64,000 nt of DNA. Source: Cerioporus squamosus. Its lineage: Eukaryota; Basidiomycota; Agaricomycetes; Polyporales; Polyporaceae. Location: NCBI GenBank assembly GCA_022592435.1, contig JABYQS010000044.1, positions 124,001 to 188,000 on the forward strand, given 5' to 3'. Made by a program: the position numbers and the translations under genes. Under the pieces are notes generated by a model. The model was not told the origin of the DNA. It searched no databases and saw nothing but the letters and a program-made list of their open reading frames with translations. Positions 11,506-23,157 of this stretch are shown here, in pieces (within the stretch, counting starts at the first letter, position 1; the number at the start of each line of letters is the position of its first letter).

Positions 11506-12917
11506 TCACTGTCTTCCGACCACGACGCTCAACGTCGACGTAGTCGAGTCCGCGAGCTGTCCCGTCGTCTCGAAGTGGAGAACGGAGACTGCGAGGCCTG
11601 AGTCTGCCCAGAATGATGTGGCCCGCTGGGGTTGCCATGCAATACGACGTGTGTTGAGGAGAACGTGAGATCCCTGGCACGAGAACGACGATTCCGTGCT
11701 GTCAGCATGGTGAACGATGTTGTGGACAGGTAGCATGACTCACCGCGAACGAGAGAGTCGCGATTTCCCATCCAGGCATCGGATGCAATGGTCACTATGC
11801 CGAACGTACCGAGTCAAGATCAGAGACGACGCACGAGAAGCCAACGCCAGCTAAGGGAGTCGTCTCCATCGCATATAAGAAGGCGTTCAGTAGCATGGCC
11901 ACTGTGACACTAACTATGAATCGCTGGCCAGCCACACTACTATCCATAGCTCTCACCGAAGATGACTGCATAGGGCCAGGTGCCATCCCTCATGAGTACG
12001 AACATGGTTGAGTTCTTCCGGCCTAAGACTGATGGACCAGAGACACCGGTAGTGAACTTGAAAAGCGTGAGGGCGAATAGTGTGGTCCCGAAGGCTAGGG
12101 GCAATATCCTAGCGCAGTTCGATATGAGTGCTCAAGCCATCGTAACACCAGATCGACTGGTCAACTCACCAGTAGAAGAAAAACAATGCTGGCGTTGATG
12201 TGACGACGCAGCTCCTCGTCATCTGAAACTCGGGTATTGTCACGGAGAGGATCCCCACCATACAGCAGACTTCCGCAAAGAGAAAGGTCGATAAGGAGAA
12301 CCGGAGAATCCGGTTCTGACTGTACATAGCAAATACTAGGTCGCACGTAAACTCAGCGAGATACGGGCTTGTCATTGCAGGAAGATGGCTTACCTCGAGT
12401 CAGGAGAATAAGCTCGACCGCCAATGTCAGGCTTCGGATGGCGATGTTCTGATATATTTGCATGATTGTACATCGCGCTGGGGTCCATGCGATACCCGGC
12501 TCGACGAGCATGAACAAAGAACTGTATCCAAGTTCAGCTAATATACGGGCAGCGCAGCCTACCCGGGCTTACTAGAGCACTACAACCACTTCACCCGGCG
12601 GTTAGGGCCCCTGCAAAAGTGTGGTTAGTGTGGGTTTGAAATACTTCTTTTCAGACATGCGAGATCTACTCACGTCCAGATCAGTTCGATCTTCGATCAC
12701 CATCATCTTAGTCCTTTTGTACGAAGGGATGTAGTAGATGCCGCCTCACCTCATCGCCCACGTTGAGAAGAATGTCGTACAGAACAAAAGTGATAGAAGC
12801 GACTCCGGCGCGCGCAGTCCCTGTTGCACGAGCCGTAAGTTGCAGTCGTCGGCGCACACGAGCCTATGAAGCATTGAACGCACCTTGCGCGGCTTGCACT
12901 TCACCTACAGCGGCCAT
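11506..12917 (-). pseudogene. DUF6533 membrane protein gene (module copy A'), disrupted
   Basis: Exons align one by one with the intact paralogue at 21634-23157. The start MAAVGEVQAAQ at 12917 is followed by the DUF6533 motif SITFVLYDILLNVGDE, then VEPGIAWTPARCTIMQIYQ, SLTLAVELILLTR, FAMYSQNRILRFSLSTFLFA, EVCCMVGILSVTIPEF, LFALTLFKF, MRDGTWPYAVIF, VAMLLNAFLYAMETTPLAG and WQPQRATSFWADSG. The decisive fault is in the third exon near 12580. Where the paralogue reads KWLYMAVRYPPFVVLW, this copy lacks 28 bases, so the frame runs into a TAG at 12580-12582. All other exons are open, so the damage looks recent. The product would have been a seven-span membrane protein of unknown function. A fold-back element lies 74 bases upstream of the start. 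Confidence 0.75.
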
Positions 12918-12990
12918 TGAGAATGTCGAGGATCGCTGGGCCCTGGTCCATTACCCTGGAATCCTGGATGTACTTTTGAGCATGAGCTTG

Positions 12991-13272
12991 CACGACGGGC
13001 AGTGGCGCCTGGTTCGGGTTTGGGACAGCCTTTTAACAGGATCTGAACTGGTCTCCTGGTTCAGGTCCTGGTTACAAGGCTAGTTCAGGTCCCTAGCGTC
13101 CAATATAGTTGTGTTCAAGCTCCGAAAGACACAGTAATTATGTAGTACTTACTGGACTTACCCGGGAGTCCGAACCTGAGAAGCCTTGTAACTAGGACCT
13201 GAACCAGGAGACCAGTTCAGATCCTGTTACAAGGCTGTCCCGAACCCTAACCAGGCGCCACTGCCCGTCGTG
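12991..13272. mobile_element. Fold-back (MITE-like) element with nested hairpins
   Basis: Bases 12991-13081 and 13182-13272 are 91-base inverted arms that match without gaps at 87 of 91 positions, around a 100-base spacer. Each arm also contains its own hairpin: 13027-13048 pairs with 13059-13081 around a 10-base loop. A TTG occurs directly outside both ends and may be a 3-base target duplication. The same position upstream of the related gene at 21634-23157 lacks this element, so it looks like an insertion. There is no coding capacity. It most resembles a non-autonomous fold-back transposon, but an inverted local duplication cannot be excluded. Confidence 0.7.
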
Positions 13273-13459
13273 TTGAAGTCGGTATGCTTCGTATTACTCA
13301 CGCTCGTCAATGTCCAATCGGGTTAGAAGGCACAGATACCGCAGTCGTTCGCAGAAGTCGCATCACCGTTCCCATCTGCTGTCATTCCAACGACTAGAAG
13401 CAGCGTAGTACCTTGTGCAATATGGCCTGGGCGAGTGAAGATGTGACCACTGCTCATCC

Positions 13460-14040
13460 GACACAGCCTAGAGCCCGTCGCCGCAAATTACTTATCTGCA
13501 ATGTATGATGCACGTTCGGCTCCAATTGTCGCTGTCCAGGTTACGGGCGTTGAGTCAATCAATAGTGACCGCAGGCAAGATACTTGAGAATCGAGGTCGC
13601 AGTGCGGATGGTGTCCGATTTTCGCGGGTTCATATTTCATGGTTCCTGGCTTGTCAATGGCGATAGAACCATTGAGAGCGTATATCGCCGTTCTGAAAGT
13701 GTTTGAACGACATGAAAACCTTATTGACGCGTGGGTCAGTATCAAGGATGCTGAATGATAGCCAAGAACGACAGCGTACGACATCATAGATGCGTTCCCA
13801 GCTGCCGAAGTCAGATGGTCAGCTTAAGACTGCGAACGGGACCTCAATATTGCGCCACTCACAACTTGGAAGTAGTATGTGGAGGCCAGCCAGCAGAATT
13901 TTCGTCCATCATTTGATTGCAAAGGGGTGCGAGTATGCCAGCTACTTGTATGCAGATATAAGATCTCAATCAGCATTCGCAAAGCGGCGAGGGACTCACC
14001 GAAGACGATAGTGCGCACACGCCGATGTACCGCTTGATTC
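13460..14040 (-). pseudogene. Relic of a DUF6533-type gene (module copy B')
   Basis: A C-terminal fragment comparable with the gene at 23598-25094. The clearest match is DHLTSAAGNASMMSYAV against DHLTSDSWELSVMSYAV, preceded by remains of the exon that in the paralogue carries the residues after DGTWAYAIIF. No N-terminal DUF6533 motif is found upstream, because the RdRP gene begins its 3' end at 14230. The fragment contains stops and has no usable start. Flanking non-coding sequence at about 13290-13400 also resembles that at about 23230-23330, which supports origin by segmental duplication. Confidence 0.5.
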
Positions 14041-14229
14041 TGTCGTACTGTATCACATTATCTTGGCGAACGATTGCGAACCAACAGTGAGTGCGCAGAG
14101 AAGAGGTATCATACAATGGATATATAGATGATTCCATAGATGCATGCGAGAGAGAGAGCAGCGGTGCGGGGAGTGATGGTGATGATAGTGTACAGCAGAG
14201 AACAACAACAGATCCAAGAATACAACCGT

Positions 14230-17200
14230 TCACATCAAGAAGTCCTGCGTGTGCTTGCGCAGGTACGCCTGAGAAATGTTCATCCAGTGGTAGAAATCAA
14301 ATGCAACCGTCTTCGGGCATCCCAACGCCTCAGCCTTGATCTCGCACAGGTCGCGCATACTCACGTTCCAGGGGAAGCGGCTCCACTTGTTGAACGTCTT
14401 CTGGGTGTCGTAGATGTACGCGTACGACGCCTTGACGCGACGTGCCTCGTGCGCGCTGAAGCAGAGCAAGTTCGCAGGCTTCCGGTGGAACTCGAGCGAG
14501 GCGGCGCGAAGGACGTCCTGCCGCTTCTCGATCGGCAGATCGGTGAACGTCTTGTGCTTCTGCCCCTTGTTGGCGTTCGCGGACCGCATGGCCTTCTCCT
14601 TGTCGTACATCGCCTCGACGTGGGCCTTGATCATGTCGAGCTCCTCCTGCAAGCGTGGGCTGTCGTGGACTTTGGAGAGCGTCCTCGCGCGCTCGCAGGC
14701 GTTCTCCCACGGAGCAGCGAGGTCGCTGTCGTAGGGGGCGACTGTGTCGACGACGAGCTTCGCCTCAATGCGTCTGGACTCCTTGTTGCATTCGCTTTGT
14801 ATGACCTTGTGTAGGTGGTCCATGACGAATTTGTCCAGCGTGGGCTGACGCCTGAGGTTAGACCGATTCTTGTAGTCGGCCATGTGTCGCTCCTCCTCCT
14901 CTACGGCCTCCTTCCAAGCAGGGCCTCGGCTCTGCCAGATGTTATTGCGACAATGTTCGCGGTAGATTTCCGGCTTGACGGTGACGCCAGTCTTAGAGCC
15001 GTCGAGGATGGCGCAGAACCTACCATGTGTCAATGATACCACCAAAGCCATCGTAGATGGGAACTTACATGTATGCTAGGAAGATCGTCTCCGGATGGTC
15101 ATACCCCTTGTGATAGGTACTATTCTCCCACCATGTCGAGTACTGCCCGACCAGGGACTTGTCCTGGAGCGCGCCGAGCAGGTACGTCTGGAGCGAGTAG
15201 ATCTTGAAATCATCCGTCGCGTCGGCTGGCATGCGGGCTTGGTATTCCCGCACAGTCTCCGAGTTCTTGAGTAGACACGCCTTGACAGTGGGAGGTTCGA
15301 CAGCAAACTTGCGCGGATCAGGGCTCTTGAAGTCCTGGACAATCCTAGGATCCCAGAACACCTCCATAGTGTCGCCATCGTAGTCACCTGCCGTATACGT
15401 GAGATGGAATCGTGCAGACAAGACGGGTTCGCTTACCTCCTCCTGTCAAGCTCGCCAGATGGCGGTCCAAAGACTCGCCATTGAAGACATGACTCTTCGT
15501 GGAGACTACGATGACGTCCACATAGTGGCTGAGCTTGTAGTGTTCAACAGCGCGGACCTGGAAGATATCAGTATACGATCAGGTCCTTGGCCAGCATCAA
15601 TTTACCTTCTGGACATCGCTTGGGACTTTGCACGGGTGACGAGTCACCTGAAGCGGGCAAATCACGATAAGCCAGTGTACCAACAGAGTCATTAGACAAG
15701 CGCACCAAAACATCACCCTTGACTAGGTCGGTCATCCTCCCACTCGAATCGGGCAAGTTACGCTGCGAACTCTTGACGTGGATCTCCCCAGGCCCGAGTA
15801 CGCCATAAGGATCTGCAGACAGAACCAACACGTCAGAAGGAGTGGCCGTGCCCGCAGCGAAGTTCGAGACATACCAGGAACGATGAACGCCGAGCAAGAC
15901 ATCGGCACTGTGAACCGATACCGCGTCCTGAACGTCTTCACGACCTTCCTCGCGACCTCTTTCAGCTTCGCCCTCAACAACAGATTCGTCTCCGGGCGGA
16001 AACCCGAGTCGAGCATCACCATGCACGTCTCCTCCAGACTCGACGGCTGACCGCTGATCGGGTCCTCCCACCACGCGCTGCTCCGGTCCTCCACCGCGCG
16101 GTCGAGCTGCGTCAGCCCGTCCTCGTCGTCCCACTCCTCCTCTTCGCGGTCGTCCGCGACGTGGCCCGCAACGCGCGCGGTGCCCGATGACGCGCGGGCA
16201 AGGCGCGCAGGCATCACGCCGCCCTCCTTCGAGAGCGCGTGCCAGAGCAGCTTCATCTCCGCGTTGTACTTCTCTTGGTCGACAGGCTTCCCGGCCTCGG
16301 AGGGCGACTTGTCCCAGTCGAGCAGCGCGTCGAGGCGCTCCTTGATGTTCACCTGGAACAGCTCGCCGAAGCGTTCGAACGGCACCCCGTTTTCGGCAAA
16401 GTTCGTGATCGTCTCCGTCGAGAGCTTCGCGGGACACCTCAATCGCGAGGCGCGCAGGACATCGAGTGTGAGCTTCGCGGGATCGGTCCCCGTGGGGAGG
16501 ATGCATTCGCTCAAGGGGGCGTTTGTGTACTTGATCTTGGTTTGGGACGGGCGCAGCCAGATCCTTGGCTTGTCCTCCAGCTCTGGAGGTAGATCGTGGC
16601 GAACGAGGAGAAGGCCCTTCGCGCCCCCAACTCGGCACTGTATGGCCGTAGGCTGGATAGGCCACGGAAACTTGTCGTAGAGGGCCTGCATCACAGCGCG
16701 ATTAGCGAAACCACAGCCATCGGTCATCTGCATCTCACTAGGAGGCTTTCCGCGACCATCGAATGCCTCGCAGACTGTACGAATGTGAGCGGTCTAGCGA
16801 GAACGTCAACGCGCAGGGTTACTCACTGATGTCGTCTTCAAACTCGATGTGAGGTGGCTCTAGCCGGAGGCCAGGAACCGAGTTGGAAAGGCCTAGCGCG
16901 AATCGCGCAGCCCATTTAGCCATGGTCTAGGTGCCAATCAAGTCAGCCTCACATCGTACCAAGACGAAGCCCGACATGGATTTTTCCCGCACCTGGTCAT
17001 TGTTCAACTCCAGGTCGTTATGCCACTCAATAAGCTCAAAAAGAGACATCTCCCGGGAGCAGCAGCTTCAGACGTGGGCGCGATACAAACATCTCCCTCA
17101 CCGGGACCCTCCCTCACCACTTCGTTCGTCCTAAACAAGAACACATTCTGCTCCTTCGCAAAGAACGCGCGGAACACAGCGCCCGAGATGACGAACGGCC

Positions 17201-18690
17201 GGTAGAAGTACTCCGCGAGGGTCCCGCCCTTCTGCATGAGCGCGTCCTTCTGGATGCGCACGCGAATGAACCGGCGCGACCCGAAGCGCCGCATGAACCG
17301 GTTCGACGTGCCCAGCGTCGGGCGGTCGAGCACGAGCCGGAAGTCGTCCTTCTTCTCCTTGTCGACGATGACTTTGGCAGTGAAGTGCACTTTGCCGCCG
17401 TACCAGCTGGGGTCCTCTGAGAGGAACGCTTCGCCCTCGTTGCACCCAAGAGCGCCGTACGGATGGTTGTGCAGGATCTGGTCCTCTTGGTCGAGCTCTG
17501 TCCAGGGCAACTGCACACAGTGATTAGCAGGCAGACATTCCACGTTGTCACAAGCGTACCTTGGCGGATTGCTCGCGAGCAAAAGCCATCTCAAACTCGG
17601 CCGGGATTTCATCATTGTCGTCCTTGAGCATTTTCTGCGTGCCCTTGCCCTTGCCAGCCTTGCCATTGGACACAGTTGCGGCCGCTTCTGCAGCTCGCCT
17701 CTCTCTGTCCGTCTCCCTCGCCTTCTCGACGAACCTGGTGACTTCAGGCGCAGCGAAAGTGTTCTTCCCCTTGTGGATCCACTCGTTCAGCGTCGGGATG
17801 GTGAAGCGTTCATAACCGAAGCCCGTGTTCACGTAGCGCGAAATCTCCCACTGAACGCCCCATGGGAGGCGCTTCAGCCAATTCATGAGGGGCGCCGAGT
17901 GAGCCTAGCAGCGTTCGTCAGCACACAGCAGCCACGGCAAGGACGCGGAACTGACCACAACAACGGGCTTCGCAGGCTTGTACTCGCGTGCGGGCACGCG
18001 AGATGGCTGTGGGAGGAGAGTGGCAGGAGGCGGCGGTTCATCTGCTGGTGTCGAAGACTCCAGGGATGTGGAGGGTGTCGTGGTGGACTTGCTTGAGGAT
18101 GCGGAGGCAGAACTTGCACCGAAGGGCAACGGATTGATAGCACCTGCGCTGGGGAGAGGACTCGGGTGATAGGAAAGTGTCCTAGTCGTGCCTGCTCCAG
18201 GTTGAGTTGTGGGTGCGGACGCAACGGCGGTGGAGCCCGTGTCTGTGCGCCGCACAGAGCTGGGACCTGGCTCATCTACCACACTAGGAGTGGACACATG
18301 AGCGGTGAGATGTGAAGTCGAGCTAGAGTCCGATGTTTGCGACGTATGGAGTATCTTGCTTGGGCGCTTGGATTCCCCTTCGTCGCGGGCAGCACGCTTC
18401 CGCTTTAACTCAGCTGTAATCTCTTCCATGGCCTGGGTGAGTGCGTCGGCCGTCTCGTAAGTGGAGTCCACGTTGAGGGTCGTATCGCCATCTGTTGTGA
18501 CATCTCCGACATCGTCCTCCTGGTCTACACAACGTGTGAGCGCGGGAGGGCATATAGCGTGGGCGGATACTATTCACCGAAGTCTGCGATAACGTTAGTC
18601 AAGTCATCCTCTCCAAAGTACTGCGTGTAGTTGGTTGACTATAACAGAGGGTCAGCCAACGCTAAGGTCCATGTTACGACATCACTAGAG
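14230..18690 (-). CDS. RNA-dependent RNA polymerase, QDE-1/RDR type
   Basis: A cellular RdRP that makes complementary RNA on aberrant transcripts and feeds Dicer in RNA silencing (quelling), acting in nucleus or cytoplasm. The C-terminal ATG-to-stop portion ends HTQDFLM at 14230. The catalytic double-psi beta-barrel motif GDYDGD is assembled across an intron at about 15371-15430. Other family blocks are FGSRRFIRVRIQ, MTDGCGFANRAVMQALYDKF, PTAIQCRVGGAKGLLL, WLRPSQTKIKY, SAFIVPDPYGVLGPGEIHVK, DVLVTRHPCKVPSDVQK and VRAVEHYKLSHYVDVIVV. The N-terminal 180 residues are Ser/Thr/Pro-rich and probably disordered. I joined about nine introns and found no frame break. The start lies in small exons upstream of the YTQYFGEDDLTNVIADF exon at about 18580-18650 and is uncertain, perhaps MDLS near 18680. 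Confidence 0.88.
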
Positions 18691-20266
18691 GCCCAGACAA
18701 AGACTCGCTCTGCAAACTAGCAGACTGGCCGTGAGCTGCCTCTGCATTAGACTACGATCTCTACCATGAACATCATGAGCTCAGCACCGGCTGAGACAGA
18801 CGAATGATAGTGGACGTGTATTGAAGCACAGTAGCTCTATGGCGCCATGCGACGATGTCTACTGAACAGGAGATACACAGTACTAGTAGTACGCCTACGC
18901 TTGGGGTACTCGACCCTAGGGTCTACGCAACCACAACGTTACAACTTAGTGCATGTGATAGACGCAACGACCCACAGACAGCGGGTTCAAATAGGGCACA
19001 GGTGCATCGGGGGATGGCACCCCCGTTGTCGTCATCGACTATATGTCGCCGACCATCAGATAACTAGGCATCCTCGAGATGCCAGTTTGTAAAACGACCT
19101 CCAAATATGATCCAGTAACAAGGTAGCTATACGCCCGATATTATCCAGCTTGCCCGTCTCCATAGCGAAGGCAGGGGTTACATCAGGATATGAGGATACG
19201 CCGCAACGATATTGACGATTGCGCGCAAAGCGTCAGGTCGCGTCGGCAGAGGTGCAGAGGTCAAGGCATAAAGCCCGCGAAGGCAGGTGGAACGCCGCGA
19301 AGGGACGAACGGTCACAAAACGTGCGTGGACAACCACCGAGACGTCGATATGACTGCTCAGCATTTTTGGTCCGGTTTAGTCAGGCGGGCTTTCCTGTAG
19401 CTTGTCTGTTGTCTGTCAGACAAGCTATCTAGTCGCACTTAATCGCCAGGACGTGCTCCTAGACCCGTCGCGTCGCGTCGCGTCTATCGTCCGCGTCGTC
19501 TCTACGCGCCTCTGCGGGCCTTCGCAGGGTGTTCTGTACTGACTTCCCTGGCGCGAGCAGAACACAGGTGAGAGCAACTAGAACGCAATGGGCCAAGCTG
19601 CACGGCAAAATTGCGGTTGCAAAGCGCATGAGATCCATCTGGAGAAGGCTGCCGTAGCCTGTGATGCACAACAGCAGCCTTTCCCATGGCACAGCGATGA
19701 CGTTGAACGACGCTCTCCTTGACAGGAATGCAGCACCAAGAAGGGAGAGATCACAGTTGGCGCAGTATAGAATACGCACCTGCGATGAAAGAGAGAGAGA
19801 CGATCCGCTTCGCGATGGAATCGCGCCCGCGTCCTCCGCGACCATGTTGTGCCGCGCGGAACCTTTTGAGTGTGCAGACAGTAGAGCGCGTCACCGCGCG
19901 CGTTCGGGCGCGGTACGTGGGCTTGTTGACTTGGGGGACTTCGGGATGCTTGCGGTGCTAAACCAAGAGAGAGAGTAGATGGCTGGGCTATATGGCGCGT
20001 AGATGGTGGTCGAGAAGGGCAGAGGAAGACGAGAGTCGCGCAGAACTGCAACCCTCGGCCTGTCCTCTGGCGCCCGCGTTGGATCGGCGATCATGTGATC
20101 GAATCGCGGTGGCCACTTGAGATATGGGCGCCTATCTAGCCACGCGACTTTGCTTCCGTCCCTCACCCGCTTCCGGCTCTGCATCGACGACTCCGAGTCA
20201 ATCCCAGCGCCGCCGGAGTTCTTCACTCATTAACCACAGGGACCACCGGCTTCTCCCATTGCGTTG
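18691..20266. other. Long intergenic region, no supported gene
   Basis: About 1.6 kb between the divergent RdRP and RRG7 genes. A minus-strand frame at about 19459-19845 is open for 128 codons but has no family resemblance or compositional support. It contains a perfect hairpin at 19398-19427 and a short GCGTC-type simple repeat near 19467-19485. Confidence 0.55.
19398..19427. repeat. Perfect 11-base inverted repeat (hairpin)
   Basis: TAGCTTGTCTG at 19398-19408 is the exact reverse complement of CAGACAAGCTA at 19417-19427, with an 8-base loop that also contains GTCTGT. It lies in the RdRP-RRG7 spacer and may be a short-element remnant. Confidence 0.5.
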
Positions 20267-21004
20267 ATGTCCCTCAAGTCCGCAAAGCTCTCCACGGTTC
20301 TGAAAGGGACGACATTCGAGAACAGGACCCTTCGACTCGCCCGCGAACATCTCTCCATGTCGCTCCGACGTGTCGGTGGCTCAGGTGACGGAGGCATCGA
20401 CCTCCAGGGCTGGTGGTGGCTTCCACTCGAGTGTCTTCACGATGCACACCGAGACAGCGCTCAGGCAGTCAGCACTACCCCCGCGGCGGCGCGTTTCGCA
20501 ATTCGCATTCTCGCACAATGCAAGGCGGAAGCCAAGAAGGCCGGACCAAGGCACATTCGCGAGTTCGAAGGGACGATCTTGCGGCATTCAGCCTATCTCA
20601 CCGCGAACGCGAGTGCAGCGGGGTTCACCGGGGACGCCCGAAACGCGGTTGTAGGTCTCTTCGCGTCCACCTCGCCCTTCACGAAGGCATCCCTGCTGCA
20701 AGCATACTCCTCGCCCATCCCGCTTGCTCTATTGCACCTTCCTGAGTTGCCTGAATCCCACGCCGTGCTTCCCGATCAGCCGCTAGAGGGCGTTGCAGGA
20801 CCTGAGTCCTCAGACTCAGGAAGCGAGGATGGACTAATAGGCACCCTCGTCTTCAACCCGGCACTCAGCGGAGCCAGCGGGCTGTTGCGTGGAAGGATCG
20901 AACCTCGTTGGGAACGTAGTATGGACGGGACGTCGGGGCGGCCAGGCTTATGGAGTGAAGGGCAGCGGCTGGAGAGCTGGATACGGGAAGTTAGCGGAGA
21001 GTAA
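20267..21004 (+). CDS. RRG7: RRG7-like mitochondrial protein with restriction-endonuclease-like fold
   Basis: A single-exon gene of 245 codons starting MSLKSAKLSTVLKGTTFENR at the ATG at 20267. The sequence LSMSLRRVGGSGDGGIDLQG followed by WWWLP, and later RILAQCKAEAKKAGPRHIRE, gives the E..(G)DGGID...QCK arrangement of the PD-(D/E)XK nuclease fold. This is typical of the fungal RRG7 (DUF2034) family. In yeast RRG7 is a mitochondrial protein needed for respiratory growth, and its exact activity is unclear. The C-terminal part (HSAYLTANASAAGFTGDARN, ASTSPFTKASLLQAYSSPIP) is family-like, while an acidic/serine linker and a hydrophilic tail follow. The catalytic D and Q-x-K residues are retained. 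It is divergently placed from RdRP. Confidence 0.8.
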   Translation: MSLKSAKLSTVLKGTTFENRTLRLAREHLSMSLRRVGGSGDGGIDLQGWWWLPLECLHDAHRDSAQAVSTTPAAARFAIRILAQCKAEAKKAGPRHIREFEGTILRHSAYLTANASAAGFTGDARNAVVGLFASTSPFTKASLLQAYSSPIPLALLHLPELPESHAVLPDQPLEGVAGPESSDSGSEDGLIGTLVFNPALSGASGLLRGRIEPRWERSMDGTSGRPGLWSEGQRLESWIREVSGE

Positions 21005-21633
21005 TCATCGGTATGTCGGGTTCCGTGGAGACGACACGACTGGTCTGACGTCGGTATTCATTAAACGAATACAGTACCATCGCGGTCAAACTGCGCCCTT
21101 TGGACAGCGGTGCGGCCGCTTAAGCAACCCAGAACAGCGTAAAGTCACTGCACACCCCAGGACACGTAATTGACGAGAGACGACGTGAGTCCACCCTGCT
21201 ACATGAGTGGGCCTGGTAGATGACGTTGGACGGTAGACGAGTGTAAGATGCGCGGCGGCGAGCATACCAAGGATGTTCAGCAGATGCATGAAGCACGTAT
21301 GGACCTCGACATTGCATTGCGTATCTCTCGGAGACGCAGGTGCGCTTAGCTCGCGCTCCCAGTAGGCTGTCGGTGTATCTCATTCTGACTTGCAGCAGCG
21401 ATCCTTCAACCCCTTCGCCTGCCGCGATGAAGTCAGATGGAGATTCACGTTGGAGGTCATCATACGCAACGTCTTCGAGTCGCGGGTCAACCCCACAGTT
21501 GACTGCTGAAATCGGCGTGGAGACGAGAAACGCCACATGCAGCTTTTCCTACACTAAGTATCGGCGGGATGCAGAGCGCTCATTGAGACTCGACGTCAGG
21601 TCTGCCATGTGACTCGGACGAAGGCATTATGTC
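21005..21633. other. Intergenic region, no gene seen
   Basis: About 630 bases between the converging RRG7 (+) and DUF6533 (-) genes. A minus-strand frame at 21120-21536 is open but shows no family features. Confidence 0.55.
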
Positions 21634-23157
21634 TCAAGCCGGAAGCTCGCGATGCATTGTTTCTAGTTCGATAACCGTAGGACCTTCGCAGTGTCGCTCA
21701 ACGTCGACCTGAACGAGAGCCCGAGCCGTTCCTTCCGTCTTGAACTCGATAGTGGAGACCTCGGGGCCTGTGTTTGACCAGAAGGATGTAACCCGCTGGG
21801 GTTGCCATGCGATACGACGGGTATTGAGGATAACATGGGATCCCTGGCAGGAGAGTGGTTCCGTGCTGTCAGTGGAGGTGAACGAAGTTGCGGGTAGGTA
21901 CCAAGGTAGCTTACCGCGAACGAGAGTGTCGCGATCTCCCATCTAAACATCGAAATTGATGAATGAGTCAACGTGCCTGGACCCCGAAGTGCAAAGTAGG
22001 AACCAACGCACGCGAACGATACTCCAGCCAAGGGGGTCGTCTCCACCGCATAGAAGACGGTGTTCAGCAGCATTGCCGCTGTCGATACGGTAAGTTCTCG
22101 TCCTGACTTTCCGACATGAAATTCAGACACATCAGGGCACACACGTACCGAAGATGATGGCATACGCCCAAGTGCCATCCCTCAAAAGAACGAACATGAT
22201 TGAATGTCTCCGGCCTAAGACTGACCGATCAGTGACACTCGTAGCGAATTTGAAGAGTGTGAGGGCGAAGAGTGTGGTCTCAAAGGCTAGCGGGAGGATC
22301 CTGATGCGGTCCGACTGTGAGTCCCGGGGTCGTCGCGACACCAAAGAGGCTGGCAACTCACCAGTAGAACGAGAACAATCTGGGAGTGTGTGTGACGATG
22401 CAACCCTCCGTCATCCGGAACTCTGGTATCGTGACGGACAGAACTCCGACCATACAGCACACTTCCACGAAGAGAAAGGTGGACAAGAAGTATAGGAGAA
22501 TCCGGTTCCGGCTGTACATCGCATAAACTGAGCAACGTTCCGGTTAAGCAGAGGATACTACGAGCTCACGACAGGACTGCGGAGGCATACCTCGACCGAG
22601 AAGAATAAGCTCGACTGCCAGTGTCAGGCTTTGGATGGCGATGTTCTGGTATACCTGCATGACCATACATCGCTTGGGGGTCCATGCGATACCATGTTCG
22701 ATGAGCATGAACAAAGAGCTATGTCCGGGATTAGTGTGCCGACTTCGGTGCGACAAGCGACGAGTTACCAGAGCACTACGAAAGGGGGATATCTGACTGC
22801 CATATACAACCATTTAACCCAACGGTTGGAGCCGTGGCTTGTGGATGGTGAGCGGCGTGCCGTCAGTTCAGACACACTCCGAGTCGGCTGAAACATGCGA
22901 ACTCACATCCAAATCATATCGACCTTCGTTGCAACCACGTCAGTGCGTTATGCTTGTGTGCAGATGTGTATATGTCGCTTCACCTCATCGCCCAGATTGA
23001 GCAGTATATCATATAAGACGAACGTCATCGCAGCAACTGCGGCGCGGTCAATCCCTGTGCAACGCATAGTGTGAGCATCCCAACGTCGCAGACAAGTATG
23101 TGGACCCTCAGGCTGGCACGCACCTTGTTCGGCCCCCACTGCATCGACCTCAGACAT
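21634..23157 (-). CDS. DUF6533-domain membrane protein (module copy A)
   Basis: The start is MSEVDAVGAEQG at 23157. Exon 2 gives the DUF6533 core RAAVAAMTFVLYDILLNLGD. Exon 3 reads DMIW then, after an intron, SNRWVKWLYMAVRYPPFVVL. Later exons give IEHGIAWTPKRCMVMQVYQ, SLTLAVELILLGR, VYAMYSRNRILLYFLSTFLF, EVCCMVGVLSVTIPEF, LFALTLFKFATSV, LLRDGTWAYAIIF, AMLLNTVFYAVETTPLAG and SMFRWEIATLSFA. The hydrophilic C-terminus ends TMHRELPA. This makes the usual seven-span DUF6533 protein with an N-terminal domain of about 45 residues. Eight or so introns with GT..AG ends join without frame breaks, so it appears functional. It is a close paralogue of the disrupted gene at 11506-12917. Function is unknown; a membrane sensor role is only a guess. 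Confidence 0.75.

Noticed and set aside
19459..19845. 128-codon minus-strand frame with some hydrophobic stretches
   Set aside because: No family resemblance, no intron pattern and no compositional support; left as intergenic.
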